Part shown: positions 14,463-23,105 of the stretch, piece after piece
How the letters are laid out: the number at the start of each line of letters is the position of its first letter
How positions within the stretch are numbered: the stretch's first letter is position 1
DNA from: Pseudomonas fluorescens
GTDB lineage: Bacteria > Pseudomonadota > Gammaproteobacteria > Pseudomonadales > Pseudomonadaceae
Direction: 5' to 3'
Length of the DNA: 64,000 nucleotides
Assembly (NCBI RefSeq): GCF_000967965.1
Contig: NZ_LACC01000012.1
Location: 124,662-188,661 of the forward strand
Position numbers and translations under genes: made by a program
Notes under the pieces: model-generated
Told to the model about the DNA's origin: nothing
The model's input: only the letters and a program-made list of their open reading frames with translations
The model's database searches: none

Positions 14463-17402
14463 ATGAGCCTCCCTTCGCTTGCCGAACTGCCCGCCATTCT
14501 CCTGCCGCTTGTCACCCGCGCCGAGCAGTCGTTCCGGGCTGCCGTCGCCGCCCTGGACGATGACCATTGGCTGTCTGCCTGGACGCCGGAACGCTGGGCG
14601 CAATTTGCCCGCGTCACCGCCGCCAGCGATTTCGTGATTGAACAGTGTGTTCGTGACCCTTTGATGTTGCTGGAGCTGGTGCAGTCCGGCGAACTGGACC
14701 GTAGCTTCGCTCCCGGCGAGTTGTGCGGGCAGATCGCGGCCGCCGTGAGCGTGGCCGAGACCGAGGATCTGCTTGGCCGCGCCTTGCGCCGCCAGCGTGC
14801 ACGCCATCAAGTGCGGATCATCTGGCGCGACCTGACCCGCCAGGCCGATTTGATCCAGACCTGCCGCGACCTTTCGGACATGGCCGATGCCAGCATCGAT
14901 CAGGCCTATCAATGGTTGTACGTGCGCCATTGTCAGCAGTTCGGCGTGCCGACCGGGCGGCGCAGCGGCGAACCGCAGCAGATGGTCGTTCTCGGCATGG
15001 GCAAGCTCGGTGCCGTGGAGTTGAACCTGTCGTCGGACATCGACCTGATTTTTGCCTACCCCGAGGGCGGCGAAACCGTCGGCGTCAAACGCCCGCTGGA
15101 TAACCAGGAGTTCTTCATTCGTCTGGGTCAGCGGCTGATCAAGGCCCTGGACCCGATGACCGTCGACGGCTTTGTATTCCGCGTCGACATGCGCTTGCGT
15201 CCTTACGGTTCGGCGGGCGCGCTGGTGCTGAGCTTCAACGCGCTGGAGCAGTATTACCAGGATCAGGGTCGCGACTGGGAACGCTACGCGATGATCAAGT
15301 CGCGGGTGGTGGCCGGCGATCAGGTGGCCGGCGCGCAACTGCAAGAGATGCTGCGACCTTTCGTTTACCGACGTTACCTGGATTTTTCCGCCATTGAAGC
15401 GCTGCGCACCATGAAGCAGCTGATCCAGCAGGAAGTGCGGCGCAAGGGCATGGCCGACAACATCAAGCTCGGTTCCGGCGGTATTCGCGAAGTCGAGTTC
15501 ATTGCCCAGGCGTTCCAGCTGATCCACGGCGGCCGCGATCTGAGCTTGCAGCAGCGCCCACTATTAAAGGTGCTGAGCACGCTGGAAGGTCAGGGTTACC
15601 TGCCGCCGGCCGTGATCAGCGAGCTGCGTGAAGGTTACGAATTCCTGCGTTACACCGAGCACGCGATTCAGGCGATTGCCGATCGCCAGACGCAAATGTT
15701 GCCCAATGGCGAGCAGGATCAGGCGCGTATTGCCTTTATGCTGGGTTTCGCCAACTGGACGGCGTTCCACGAGCAACTGATGTACTGGCGCGGCCGTATT
15801 GCCTGGCACTTCGGGCAGGTGATCGCCGATCCCGATGAAGAGCAGGGCGCCGAAAGCGAAGTGGTGGTCGGTGGTGAGTGGTTGCCGCTGTGGGAAGAGG
15901 CCCAGGACGATGAGGCCGCCTGCCGCCAACTGGAGGAAGGTGGTTTCAAGGATGCCCCAAAAGCCTTGAGGGCCCTGGCCGGCTTGCGCAGCAGCCCGCA
16001 GTTGAGGGCGATGCAGCGTCTGGGTCGCGAACGTCTCGATGCTTTTATTCCGCGTTTGCTGGCGCAGGCCGTGGAACATGACAATCCGGACCTGGTACTG
16101 GAACGGGTGCTGCCGCTGGTTGAAGCCGTGGCCCGTCGTTCCGCTTATCTGGTGCTGTTGACCGAGAACCCCAGTGCGTTGCGGCGGTTACTGACGCTGT
16201 GCGCGGCGAGCCCGTGGATCGCCGAGCAAATCACCCGCTTCCCGCTGCTGCTCGACGAATTGCTCAACGAAGGCCGGCTGTTCAAGCCGCCACTGGCGCC
16301 AGAACTGGCGGCAGAGTTGCGCGAGCGTCTGACACGAATTCCCGAAGACGACCTCGAACAGCAAATGGAAGCCCTGCGTCACTTCAAGCTGGCGCACCGC
16401 CTGCGGGTGGCTGCCTCGGAAATCGCCGGCAGCCTGCCGCTGATGAAGGTCAGCGATTACCTGACCTGGCTCGCCGAAGCGATCCTGGAGCAAGTGCTGG
16501 CACTGGCCTGGCGCCAGACCGTGGCCAAGTACGGCACGCCGCTGCGCACCGATGGCACTTTGTGCGATCCCGGGTTCATCATTGTCGGTTATGGGAAAGT
16601 CGGCGGCCTGGAACTCGGGCATGGTTCGGACCTGGACCTGGTGTTCATCCACGACGGCGATCCGCAGGCTGAAACCGATGGCGTCAAACCCATCGATGGT
16701 GCGCAATTTTTCACCCGGCTGGGGCAGCGGATCATTCACTTGCTGACGGCGCAGACCAACTCCGGGCAGCTGTATGAAGTGGACATGCGTCTGCGGCCGT
16801 CCGGGGCGTCGGGGTTGCTGGTGAGTTCCCTGGGGGCGTTTGCCCGTTATCAGGAGAACGAAGCCTGGACCTGGGAACACCAGGCGCTGGTGCGGGCGCG
16901 GGTGTTGGTGGGCAGTCAGGATGTCGGCCAGGCCTTCGAGAAAGTCCGCGCTGCGATATTGGGCAAGACCCGTGATCTGCCGACCCTGCGCCAGGAGGTC
17001 AGTGAGATGCGCGCCAAGATGCGCGATAACCTTGGCAGCAAGAGCACGGCGGCCGGCACCGGGGCAAATGCCTTCGAAGCCACGGTGCCGTTCGATATCA
17101 AGCAGGACGCCGGAGGTATCGTCGATATTGAATTTATGGTGCAATACGCGGCCCTGGCGTGGTCCGAAACACACCCGCCATTGCTGCGCTGGACGGACAA
17201 CATCCGCATTCTGGAAGGGCTGGAGCATGAAGGGCTGATGCCCGTCGAAGATGCCAGCCTGTTGCGTGAAGCGTATAAAGCTTACCGCTCCGCCGCCCAC
17301 CGGCAGGCCTTGCAGAAGGACCCCGGGGTGATACCGGGCGACCAGTTCGCAGACGAACGGCAGCAGGTCATGCGGATCTGGCGTGAGCTGGGGCTGAGCT
17401 GA
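14463..17402 (+). CDS. glnE: Bifunctional glutamine synthetase adenylyltransferase/adenylyl-removing enzyme
   Basis: 979 aa, full length. GlnE adenylylates and de-adenylylates glutamine synthetase under control of PII and glutamine. Two nucleotidyltransferase domains are visible: the N-terminal removing domain with GMGKLGAVELNLSSDIDLIF near residue 180, and the C-terminal adenylylating domain with GYGKVGGLELGHGSDLDLVF near residue 705. The middle ~300 residues are helical linker. ATG chosen after 'aaggatagacc'. Divergent from aceE. A REPIN separates it from waaF. Confidence 0.97.
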   Translation: MSLPSLAELPAILLPLVTRAEQSFRAAVAALDDDHWLSAWTPERWAQFARVTAASDFVIEQCVRDPLMLLELVQSGELDRSFAPGELCGQIAAAVSVAETEDLLGRALRRQRARHQVRIIWRDLTRQADLIQTCRDLSDMADASIDQAYQWLYVRHCQQFGVPTGRRSGEPQQMVVLGMGKLGAVELNLSSDIDLIFAYPEGGETVGVKRPLDNQEFFIRLGQRLIKALDPMTVDGFVFRVDMRLRPYGSAGALVLSFNALEQYYQDQGRDWERYAMIKSRVVAGDQVAGAQLQEMLRPFVYRRYLDFSAIEALRTMKQLIQQEVRRKGMADNIKLGSGGIREVEFIAQAFQLIHGGRDLSLQQRPLLKVLSTLEGQGYLPPAVISELREGYEFLRYTEHAIQAIADRQTQMLPNGEQDQARIAFMLGFANWTAFHEQLMYWRGRIAWHFGQVIADPDEEQGAESEVVVGGEWLPLWEEAQDDEAACRQLEEGGFKDAPKALRALAGLRSSPQLRAMQRLGRERLDAFIPRLLAQAVEHDNPDLVLERVLPLVEAVARRSAYLVLLTENPSALRRLLTLCAASPWIAEQITRFPLLLDELLNEGRLFKPPLAPELAAELRERLTRIPEDDLEQQMEALRHFKLAHRLRVAASEIAGSLPLMKVSDYLTWLAEAILEQVLALAWRQTVAKYGTPLRTDGTLCDPGFIIVGYGKVGGLELGHGSDLDLVFIHDGDPQAETDGVKPIDGAQFFTRLGQRIIHLLTAQTNSGQLYEVDMRLRPSGASGLLVSSLGAFARYQENEAWTWEHQALVRARVLVGSQDVGQAFEKVRAAILGKTRDLPTLRQEVSEMRAKMRDNLGSKSTAAGTGANAFEATVPFDIKQDAGGIVDIEFMVQYAALAWSETHPPLLRWTDNIRILEGLEHEGLMPVEDASLLREAYKAYRSAAHRQALQKDPGVIPGDQFADERQQVMRIWRELGLS

Positions 17403-17432
17403 AACGCTCCGGTTGGAGCGAAGAGATTCAAA

Positions 17433-17521
17433 TGTGGGAGCGAGCCTGCTCGCGATGAGGTCGTCACAACCAGCATCTATGCTGACGGTCAGGCCGCTTT
17501 CGCGAGCAGGCTAGCTCCCAC
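17433..17521. repeat. REPIN between glnE and waaF
   Basis: TGTGGGAGCGAGCCTGCTCG from 17433 and its near reverse complement ending at 17521. This is the second REP family in the window (TGTGGGAGC type), shared with elements at 24576, 46613 and 62676. It occupies most of the 194-bp gap. Confidence 0.9.
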
Positions 17522-17596
17522 GGTAGATCTGCGGTGTTTTGTAGAATTCTCGAGGCGGGGAGGCATAGGCCTCCCCGGTTCGTTTATGGAAACCAC

Positions 17597-18631
17597 ATGA
17601 AAATTCTGATCGTTGGGCCCAGTTGGGTCGGTGACATGGTGATGGCGCAGACACTTTTCCAGTGTCTGAAACAACGCCACCCGCAATGCGAAATCGACGT
17701 GCTGGCCCCCGAGTGGAGCCGGCCGATTCTTGAGCGCATGCCCGAAGTTCGCCAGGCCTTGAGCTTTCCGCTCGGTCACGGTGTCCTGGAGCTGGCAACG
17801 CGTCGGCGCATCGGCAAATCCCTGGCTGGCCAGTACGACCAGGCGATCCTGTTGCCCAACTCCCTGAAGTCGGCGCTGGTGCCGTTCTTTGCCGGCATCC
17901 CGAAGCGCACCGGCTGGCGTGGCGAATTCCGCTATGGCCTGCTCAACGACGTGCGCACGCTGGACAAGGATCGTTACCCGTTGATGATCGAGCGCTTCAT
18001 GGCCTTGGCGTTTGAGCCGGGCGTTGAGCTGCCAAAGCCGTATCCGCGTCCGAGCCTGCAGATCGACCCGGTTACCCGCGAAGCTGCACTGGCCAAATTC
18101 GGCCTGGCCCTCGACCGTCCGGTGTTGGCCCTGTGCCCCGGCGCCGAGTTTGGTGAGTCCAAGCGCTGGCCGTCCGAGCATTACGCCAAGGTTGCCGAAG
18201 CGAAGATCCGCGAAGGCTGGCAAGTCTGGCTGTTCGGTTCGAAAAACGATCACGCCGTGGGCGAAGACATCCGCGCGCGGCTGATTCCCGGCCTGCGTGA
18301 AGAGTCAGTGAACCTCAGTGGCGGCACCTCGCTGGCCGAAGCCATCGACCTGATGTCCTGTGCCGATGCGGTGGTGTCCAACGACTCCGGATTGATGCAC
18401 GTTGCCGCCGCCCTGAATCGCCCGCTGGTCGCGGTCTACGGCTCGACGTCACCAGGTTTCACACCACCATTGGCCGAGCACGTTGAAGTCGTTCGCCTGG
18501 GTATCGAATGCAGTCCATGCTTCGACCGCACCTGCCGTTTCGGCCATTACAACTGCCTGCGCCAACTCATGCCGCAAGCGGTGAACGAAGCCCTGCAGCG
18601 GTTGCAAGGCACTCCGGTCGAGGTCAAATAG
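17597..18631 (+). CDS. waaF: ADP-heptose--LPS heptosyltransferase II
   Basis: 344 aa, GT9 family. Adds the second L-glycero-D-manno-heptose to the inner core at the cytoplasmic face of the inner membrane. The start MKILIVGPSWVGDMVMAQTL is the conserved nucleotide-sugar N-terminus, so the ATG at 17597 is preferred over an ATG at 17534. The C-terminal donor-binding part has VVSNDSGLMHVAAAL and PLVAVYGSTSP. First gene of a tightly packed run of core genes; waaC begins one base after its stop. Confidence 0.95.
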   Translation: MKILIVGPSWVGDMVMAQTLFQCLKQRHPQCEIDVLAPEWSRPILERMPEVRQALSFPLGHGVLELATRRRIGKSLAGQYDQAILLPNSLKSALVPFFAGIPKRTGWRGEFRYGLLNDVRTLDKDRYPLMIERFMALAFEPGVELPKPYPRPSLQIDPVTREAALAKFGLALDRPVLALCPGAEFGESKRWPSEHYAKVAEAKIREGWQVWLFGSKNDHAVGEDIRARLIPGLREESVNLSGGTSLAEAIDLMSCADAVVSNDSGLMHVAAALNRPLVAVYGSTSPGFTPPLAEHVEVVRLGIECSPCFDRTCRFGHYNCLRQLMPQAVNEALQRLQGTPVEVK

Positions 18632-18632
18632 C

Positions 18633-19694
18633 TTGCGGGTTCTGTTGATCAAGACTTCTTCGCTGGGCGACGTCATTCATGCGTTGCCGGCGTTGACCGA
18701 CGCGGCGCGGGCGATTCCCGGCATCAAATTCGACTGGGTGGTGGAAGAAGGCTTTGCCGAAATCCCGACCTGGCATCCGGCGGTGGGCAAGGTGATTCCG
18801 GTGGCGATCCGTCGCTGGCGCAAAAACATCTGGCAGACCATCAAGAGCGGTGAGTGGAAACGCTTCAAGCAAAGCGTTCGCGCCACCAAATATGACTTGG
18901 TGATCGACGCCCAGGGCTTGCTGAAAAGCGCCTGGCTGACCCGTTACGTCAAGGCCCCGGTGGCCGGTCTCGATAAAAACTCGGCGCGCGAGCCCATCGC
19001 TGCGCGCTTTTACGATCGACGCCTGGCCGTTGCCCGTGGGCAGCACGCGGTGGAGCGAGTGCGTCAGTTGTTCGCCATCGCGTTGGGCTATGACTTGCCC
19101 AAAGGCCTGGGCGATTACGGGCTGAATATCGAGCGCCTGGTGGAGTTGCCGCGCAAGAACCCGTACGTGGTGTTTCTGCATGGCACCACCTGGGACACCA
19201 AGCACTGGCCCGAAGCCTACTGGCGCGAGCTGACCGAGCGGGTCGGCTACCTTGGCGTAGGGGTGAAGCTGCCCTGGGGCAATGCCCTGGAGAAAGCCCG
19301 GGCCGAACGCATCGCTGCAGGTTTCAAACACGCCGAAGTGTTGCCCAAACTGAACCTGGCCGGTGTCGGCAAGGTGCTGGCGGGCGCGCAAGCCTGCGTG
19401 GCGGTGGACACCGGCCTGGGCCATCTGGCCGCCGCGCTGGATGTGCCGACGCTGTCGCTGTTCGGCCCGACGAATCCGGGCCTGACCGGCGCCTATGGCA
19501 AGGTGCAGATTCACCTGGCCAGCGACTTCCCTTGTGCGCCGTGCCTGCAAAAGAAATGCACTTATCAACCGACGGCTGAAGATGCCCGTCAATTTGACCT
19601 GAAACGCGAGTGGCCCCTGTGCTTCACGCGTCTGAATCCCGAGCGTGTCGCCAGCCGACTGAGCACGTTGTTAATGGCTGAGGAGCTGCGCTGA
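18633..19694 (+). CDS. waaC: ADP-heptose--LPS heptosyltransferase I
   Basis: 353 aa, GT9 family. Transfers the first heptose to Kdo. The conserved N-terminus MRVLLIKTSSLGDVIHALPAL begins at a TTG codon (18633-18635), one base after the waaF stop (TAG, 18629-18631). No better start exists, so a TTG start and translational coupling to waaF are likely. The C-terminal half has VAVDTGLGHLAAALDVPTLSLFGPTNP, the donor-binding pocket. Overlaps waaG by one base (19694). Confidence 0.95.
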   Translation: MRVLLIKTSSLGDVIHALPALTDAARAIPGIKFDWVVEEGFAEIPTWHPAVGKVIPVAIRRWRKNIWQTIKSGEWKRFKQSVRATKYDLVIDAQGLLKSAWLTRYVKAPVAGLDKNSAREPIAARFYDRRLAVARGQHAVERVRQLFAIALGYDLPKGLGDYGLNIERLVELPRKNPYVVFLHGTTWDTKHWPEAYWRELTERVGYLGVGVKLPWGNALEKARAERIAAGFKHAEVLPKLNLAGVGKVLAGAQACVAVDTGLGHLAAALDVPTLSLFGPTNPGLTGAYGKVQIHLASDFPCAPCLQKKCTYQPTAEDARQFDLKREWPLCFTRLNPERVASRLSTLLMAEELR

Positions 19695-20815
19695 TGCAAT
19701 TGGCATTTGTCTTGTACAAGTATTTTCCGTTTGGCGGCTTGCAGCGCGATTTCATGCGTATCGCCCTGGAGTGCCAGAAGCGCGGTCATCAGATTCGCGT
19801 CTACACGCTGATCTGGGAGGGCGACGTACCGCCGGGTTTCGAAGTGTTGGTGGCGCCGGTCAAGGCGTTCTTCAACCATCGGCGCAACGAGAAGCTCAGC
19901 GAATGGATGGAAGCTGACCTGGCCAAGCGCCCGGTGGACCGCCTGATCGGCTTCAACAAGATGCCGGGCCTGGACGTCTACTACGCCGCCGACGGCTGCT
20001 TCGAAGACAAGGCGCAGAACCTGCGTAACTCGCTGTATCGCCGTTGGGGCCGCTATCGCCACTTCGCCGAATACGAGCGAGCGGTGTTCGCCAAAGAGGC
20101 GAAGACCGAAGTGCTAATGATTTCCGAAGTCCAGCAGCCGCTGTTCATCAAGCATTACGACACGCCGCTGGAGCGCTTTCACCTGCTGCCGCCGGGCATC
20201 GCCCAGGACCGTCGCCGACCGGCCGATGCCGATGAAATTCGCGCCGGGTTCCGCGCGGAATTCAACCTCAAGGACGACGAACTGCTGCTGGTGCAGATCG
20301 GCTCCGGGTTCAAGACCAAGGGTGTGGACCGCAGCCTCAAGGCGCTGGCGGCATTGCCCGCTGATCTTAAGAAACGCACCCGGCTGTTTGTAATTGGCCA
20401 GGATGACCCCAAATTATTCCAGATGCAGAGTGCGACATTGGGGCTCGGCGACAACGTCACGTTCCTCAAGGGGCGCAGCGATATCCCGCGTTTCCTGTTG
20501 GGCGCTGACCTGTTGATCCACCCGGCGTACAACGAAAACACCGGAACGGTTTTGCTCGAAGCCCTGGTGGCCGGCCTGCCGGTGCTGGTGAGTGCGGTGT
20601 GCGGTTACGCCCATTACATCGCCGAGGCCGATGCGGGCCTGGTGCTGGACGAGCCGTTCGATCAGGCACAACTGACGCAGTACCTGACCGGCATGTTGAA
20701 CGACGCTCAAGCAAGGGCGGCCTGGAGCCGCAATGGTCTGGCCTTCGCCGAAACGGCCGACCTCTATAGCATGCCGCAGCACGCGGCCGATGTGATTCTG
20801 GCGGAGCACGCTTAA
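19694..20815 (+). CDS. waaG: LPS core alpha-1,3-glucosyltransferase WaaG (GT4)
   Basis: 373 aa. Adds the first hexose of the outer core onto heptose II. The N-terminus MQLAFVLYKYFPFGGLQRDFMRIA carries the acceptor-binding FPFGGLQRD signature of WaaG. The C-terminal Rossmann domain has the GT4 E-x7-E motif in NENTGTVLLEALVAGLPVL. Membrane-peripheral, cytoplasmic face. The next gene's ATG directly follows its TAA. Confidence 0.95.
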   Translation: MQLAFVLYKYFPFGGLQRDFMRIALECQKRGHQIRVYTLIWEGDVPPGFEVLVAPVKAFFNHRRNEKLSEWMEADLAKRPVDRLIGFNKMPGLDVYYAADGCFEDKAQNLRNSLYRRWGRYRHFAEYERAVFAKEAKTEVLMISEVQQPLFIKHYDTPLERFHLLPPGIAQDRRRPADADEIRAGFRAEFNLKDDELLLVQIGSGFKTKGVDRSLKALAALPADLKKRTRLFVIGQDDPKLFQMQSATLGLGDNVTFLKGRSDIPRFLLGADLLIHPAYNENTGTVLLEALVAGLPVLVSAVCGYAHYIAEADAGLVLDEPFDQAQLTQYLTGMLNDAQARAAWSRNGLAFAETADLYSMPQHAADVILAEHA

Positions 20816-21622
20816 ATGAAGTTGATGCTGGCTGAACCGTTCAAGAGCCTCTGGGCTGGACGCGACCCGTTCGCCGAAGTCGAGGGGCTCAAGGGCGAGG
20901 TGTACCGCGAGCTGGAAGCACGCCGGACATTACGCACGGAAGTCGACGGCAGCGGGTTTTTCGTGAAAATCCACCGTGGCATCGGCTGGGGCGAAATCTT
21001 CAAGAACCTGCTCACTGCCAAGCTTCCTGTACTGGGTGCCGGTCAGGAGTGGAAGGCGATTCAGCGCCTGCAGGAAGTCGGCGTGCCGACCATGACCGCC
21101 GTCGCGTATGGCGAAAAGGGCAGCAACCCGGCCGACCAGCACTCGTTCATCGTCACCGAAGAGCTGGCGCCGACAGTCAGCCTCGAAGATTTCAGCATCA
21201 ACTGGACCCGGCAGCCGCCCGAGCCAAAACTCAAGCGCGCGCTGATCGCCGAAGTCGCCCGCATGACCGGCATGATGCACCGCGCCGGGGTCAACCACCG
21301 CGACTGCTACATCTGCCATTTCCTGCTGCACACCGACAAGCCGGTGACCTTTGATGACTTCAAGCTCTCGGTGATCGACCTGCATCGTGCCCAGACCCGC
21401 CCGGCGATCACCTCGCGCTGGCGCAACAAGGACCTGGCCGCGCTGTACTTTTCCGCGCTGGACATCGGCCTGACCCGCCGCGACAAGCTGCGTTTCCTCA
21501 AAGGCTATTTCCAGCAGCCGCTGCGTCAGATCCTGATTGAAGAGGCGTCTTTGCTGGCATGGCTCGACGGCAAGGCCAACAAGCTCTACGAGCGTAAACA
21601 GCGATACGGGGATGCGCTCTGA
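20816..21622 (+). CDS. waaP: LPS core heptose(I) kinase WaaP
   Basis: 268 aa. Phosphorylates heptose I of the inner core; essential in P. aeruginosa (family knowledge). Kinase fold: ATP-binding lysine in FFVKIHRG (K51), catalytic loop HRDCYICHF with D163, the residue shown to be critical in the P. aeruginosa enzyme, and the metal-binding Asp in SVIDLHRA (D188). Directly abuts waaG and overlaps the next kinase gene by one base. Confidence 0.95.
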   Translation: MKLMLAEPFKSLWAGRDPFAEVEGLKGEVYRELEARRTLRTEVDGSGFFVKIHRGIGWGEIFKNLLTAKLPVLGAGQEWKAIQRLQEVGVPTMTAVAYGEKGSNPADQHSFIVTEELAPTVSLEDFSINWTRQPPEPKLKRALIAEVARMTGMMHRAGVNHRDCYICHFLLHTDKPVTFDDFKLSVIDLHRAQTRPAITSRWRNKDLAALYFSALDIGLTRRDKLRFLKGYFQQPLRQILIEEASLLAWLDGKANKLYERKQRYGDAL

Positions 21623-22356
21623 TGTCGGGTTGGAAACTGGATCCGGCCTACAGCGAGCTGGCCGATGACTTTGGCAGCCTCGAGGCTGTGTTTGCGCTGC
21701 AAGGCGAGCGTTTGACCAGTGACGTGCTCTCGGAGGTCATCCGTGTCGAGCGCAATGGCGTCAACTATTACGTCAAGCGGTATGTGGGCGCTGGCAAAGG
21801 CTTGCGGCGTTACCTGGGCAAGCCTCGGGTGAAGATGGAGTGGCAGAACCTCAAGCGCTTTGCCAAGTGGGGGATCCCCACTGCCGAAGTGGTGGCCTGG
21901 GGGCTGGAGCGGCGCGGTGCGGCCTACGCTCGCGGCGCGATGATTACCCGGGAGCTGCCGCGCACCGAGGACTTGTCGGCACTGGCCGAGCGCCGCGACC
22001 CGAAACTGTCGGATCGCGCCTGGGTCGATACCGTCAGTCGTCAGCTGGCCCAATACACCCGGACCATGCACGACCACCGCTTCACCCATAATGATTTGAA
22101 GTGGCGCAACCTGCTGATCGACGATGAGGCTCGAGTGTTTTTGATCGATTGCCCCAACGGCGATTTCTGGCGCGGTTTCTGGCTCAAGTACCGTATTACC
22201 AAGGATCTGGCGTGCCTGGACAAGGTCGCCAAATATCAATTGTCGGCTACCCAGCGCCTGCGCTTTTACCTGCAATACCGCAACCGGACCCGGCTCAACG
22301 CTGCGGACAAAAAACGTATCCGGCATGTGGTGAGATTTTTCGAGGGACGCGAATGA
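21622..22356 (+). CDS. LPS core kinase-like protein, InaA/RfaP type
   Basis: 244 aa. Kinase fold with Lys in YYVKRYVG (K52), catalytic loop THNDLKWRN (Asp158, Asn163) and metal-binding Asp in FLIDCPNG (D176), so the key residues look intact. Probably phosphorylates a core heptose other than the WaaP target; position matches the PA5008/PA5007 region as I remember it. The ATG overlaps the waaP stop, and its own stop overlaps the next ATG (ATGA). Confidence 0.85.
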   Translation: MSGWKLDPAYSELADDFGSLEAVFALQGERLTSDVLSEVIRVERNGVNYYVKRYVGAGKGLRRYLGKPRVKMEWQNLKRFAKWGIPTAEVVAWGLERRGAAYARGAMITRELPRTEDLSALAERRDPKLSDRAWVDTVSRQLAQYTRTMHDHRFTHNDLKWRNLLIDDEARVFLIDCPNGDFWRGFWLKYRITKDLACLDKVAKYQLSATQRLRFYLQYRNRTRLNAADKKRIRHVVRFFEGRE

Positions 22357-23105
22357 CTGATTTTCTGGCCGCTGAGGACCGAGCGCTGCTTGAGCGCCAT
22401 GGCCTCGGCACGTTCGAGGCACTCTGGGCCAAACAGCTCGATGCGGTGGACGAGCCCAACACCGGTCGCGGCGGCTGGAGCAGCGTGTTTCGGCTGGATC
22501 TGGAAGGTCATGGTTTCTACCTCAAGCGCCAAAGCAACTACCTGACCCGCACCCTGCGCGCACCATTCGGTGAGCCGAGTTTCGCTCGCGAGTTTCGCAA
22601 CATCTCCCGTTACCGAAAGATGGGCATTCCGGCGCTGGAAGCGGTGTTCTACGGGGAGCGCAAGGTCAATGGCGAAGTCCGCGCGATCCTGATGACCCGT
22701 GCCCTGGACGGTTGGGACGACCTCGACTCGCTGTTGCAGCGCTGGGCTGACTTGAGCCCTGAGCAGCACTTGGAAATCCTCAAGGCCAGTGGCGAACTGG
22801 CCCGGCAGCTGCACGCTGCGCGCCAGGTGCACGGGTGCTTCTATCCCAAGCACATTTTCATGCGCGCCACCGGCAATGGCTATCAGGCTCAATTGATCGA
22901 CTTGGAAAAGACCCGGCCGCTGCTGTACGGGCAGCGTGACCGAATCAAGGATCTGGAACCGCTGGCACGCCGCGCGCCCGAGTGGGGCGAGTCGCAACTG
23001 CGGCAATTACTGGCCGCTTATTTGGACCAACCGCAGGACAGCTTGTTGATCGACAGCTGGCTGCGGCGTTTGACGACGCGGCGCAGCCAAAAGGGACCAC
23101 GCTGA
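22353..23105 (+). CDS. LPS core kinase-like protein with unusual catalytic loop
   Basis: 250 aa from the ATG at 22353, which overlaps the previous stop by 4 nt; an earlier ATG at 22149 lies inside the upstream gene and is rejected. It has the InaA/RfaP-like layout with Lys in FYLKRQSN (K58) and the metal-binding Asp in QLIDLEKTR (D183). Where related kinases have H-x-D, it reads VHGCFYPKHIF (residues 159-169), so the usual catalytic Asp is not there. I think this sequence is typical of its own subfamily, so it may use a different residue or may be a non-catalytic partner. Overlaps the next gene by one base. Confidence 0.8.
   Translation: MTDFLAAEDRALLERHGLGTFEALWAKQLDAVDEPNTGRGGWSSVFRLDLEGHGFYLKRQSNYLTRTLRAPFGEPSFAREFRNISRYRKMGIPALEAVFYGERKVNGEVRAILMTRALDGWDDLDSLLQRWADLSPEQHLEILKASGELARQLHAARQVHGCFYPKHIFMRATGNGYQAQLIDLEKTRPLLYGQRDRIKDLEPLARRAPEWGESQLRQLLAAYLDQPQDSLLIDSWLRRLTTRRSQKGPR

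Noticed and set aside
11557..14466. Long plus-strand ORF of 969 codons opposite aceE
   Set aside because: It lies antisense to aceE, has the same composition as a GC-skewed shadow, and shows no recognisable protein; aceE itself is certain.
17403..17596. ilvE expected between glnE and waaF
   Set aside because: PAO1 has ilvE here from memory; this gap holds only a REPIN, so it is a lineage difference and not a broken gene.
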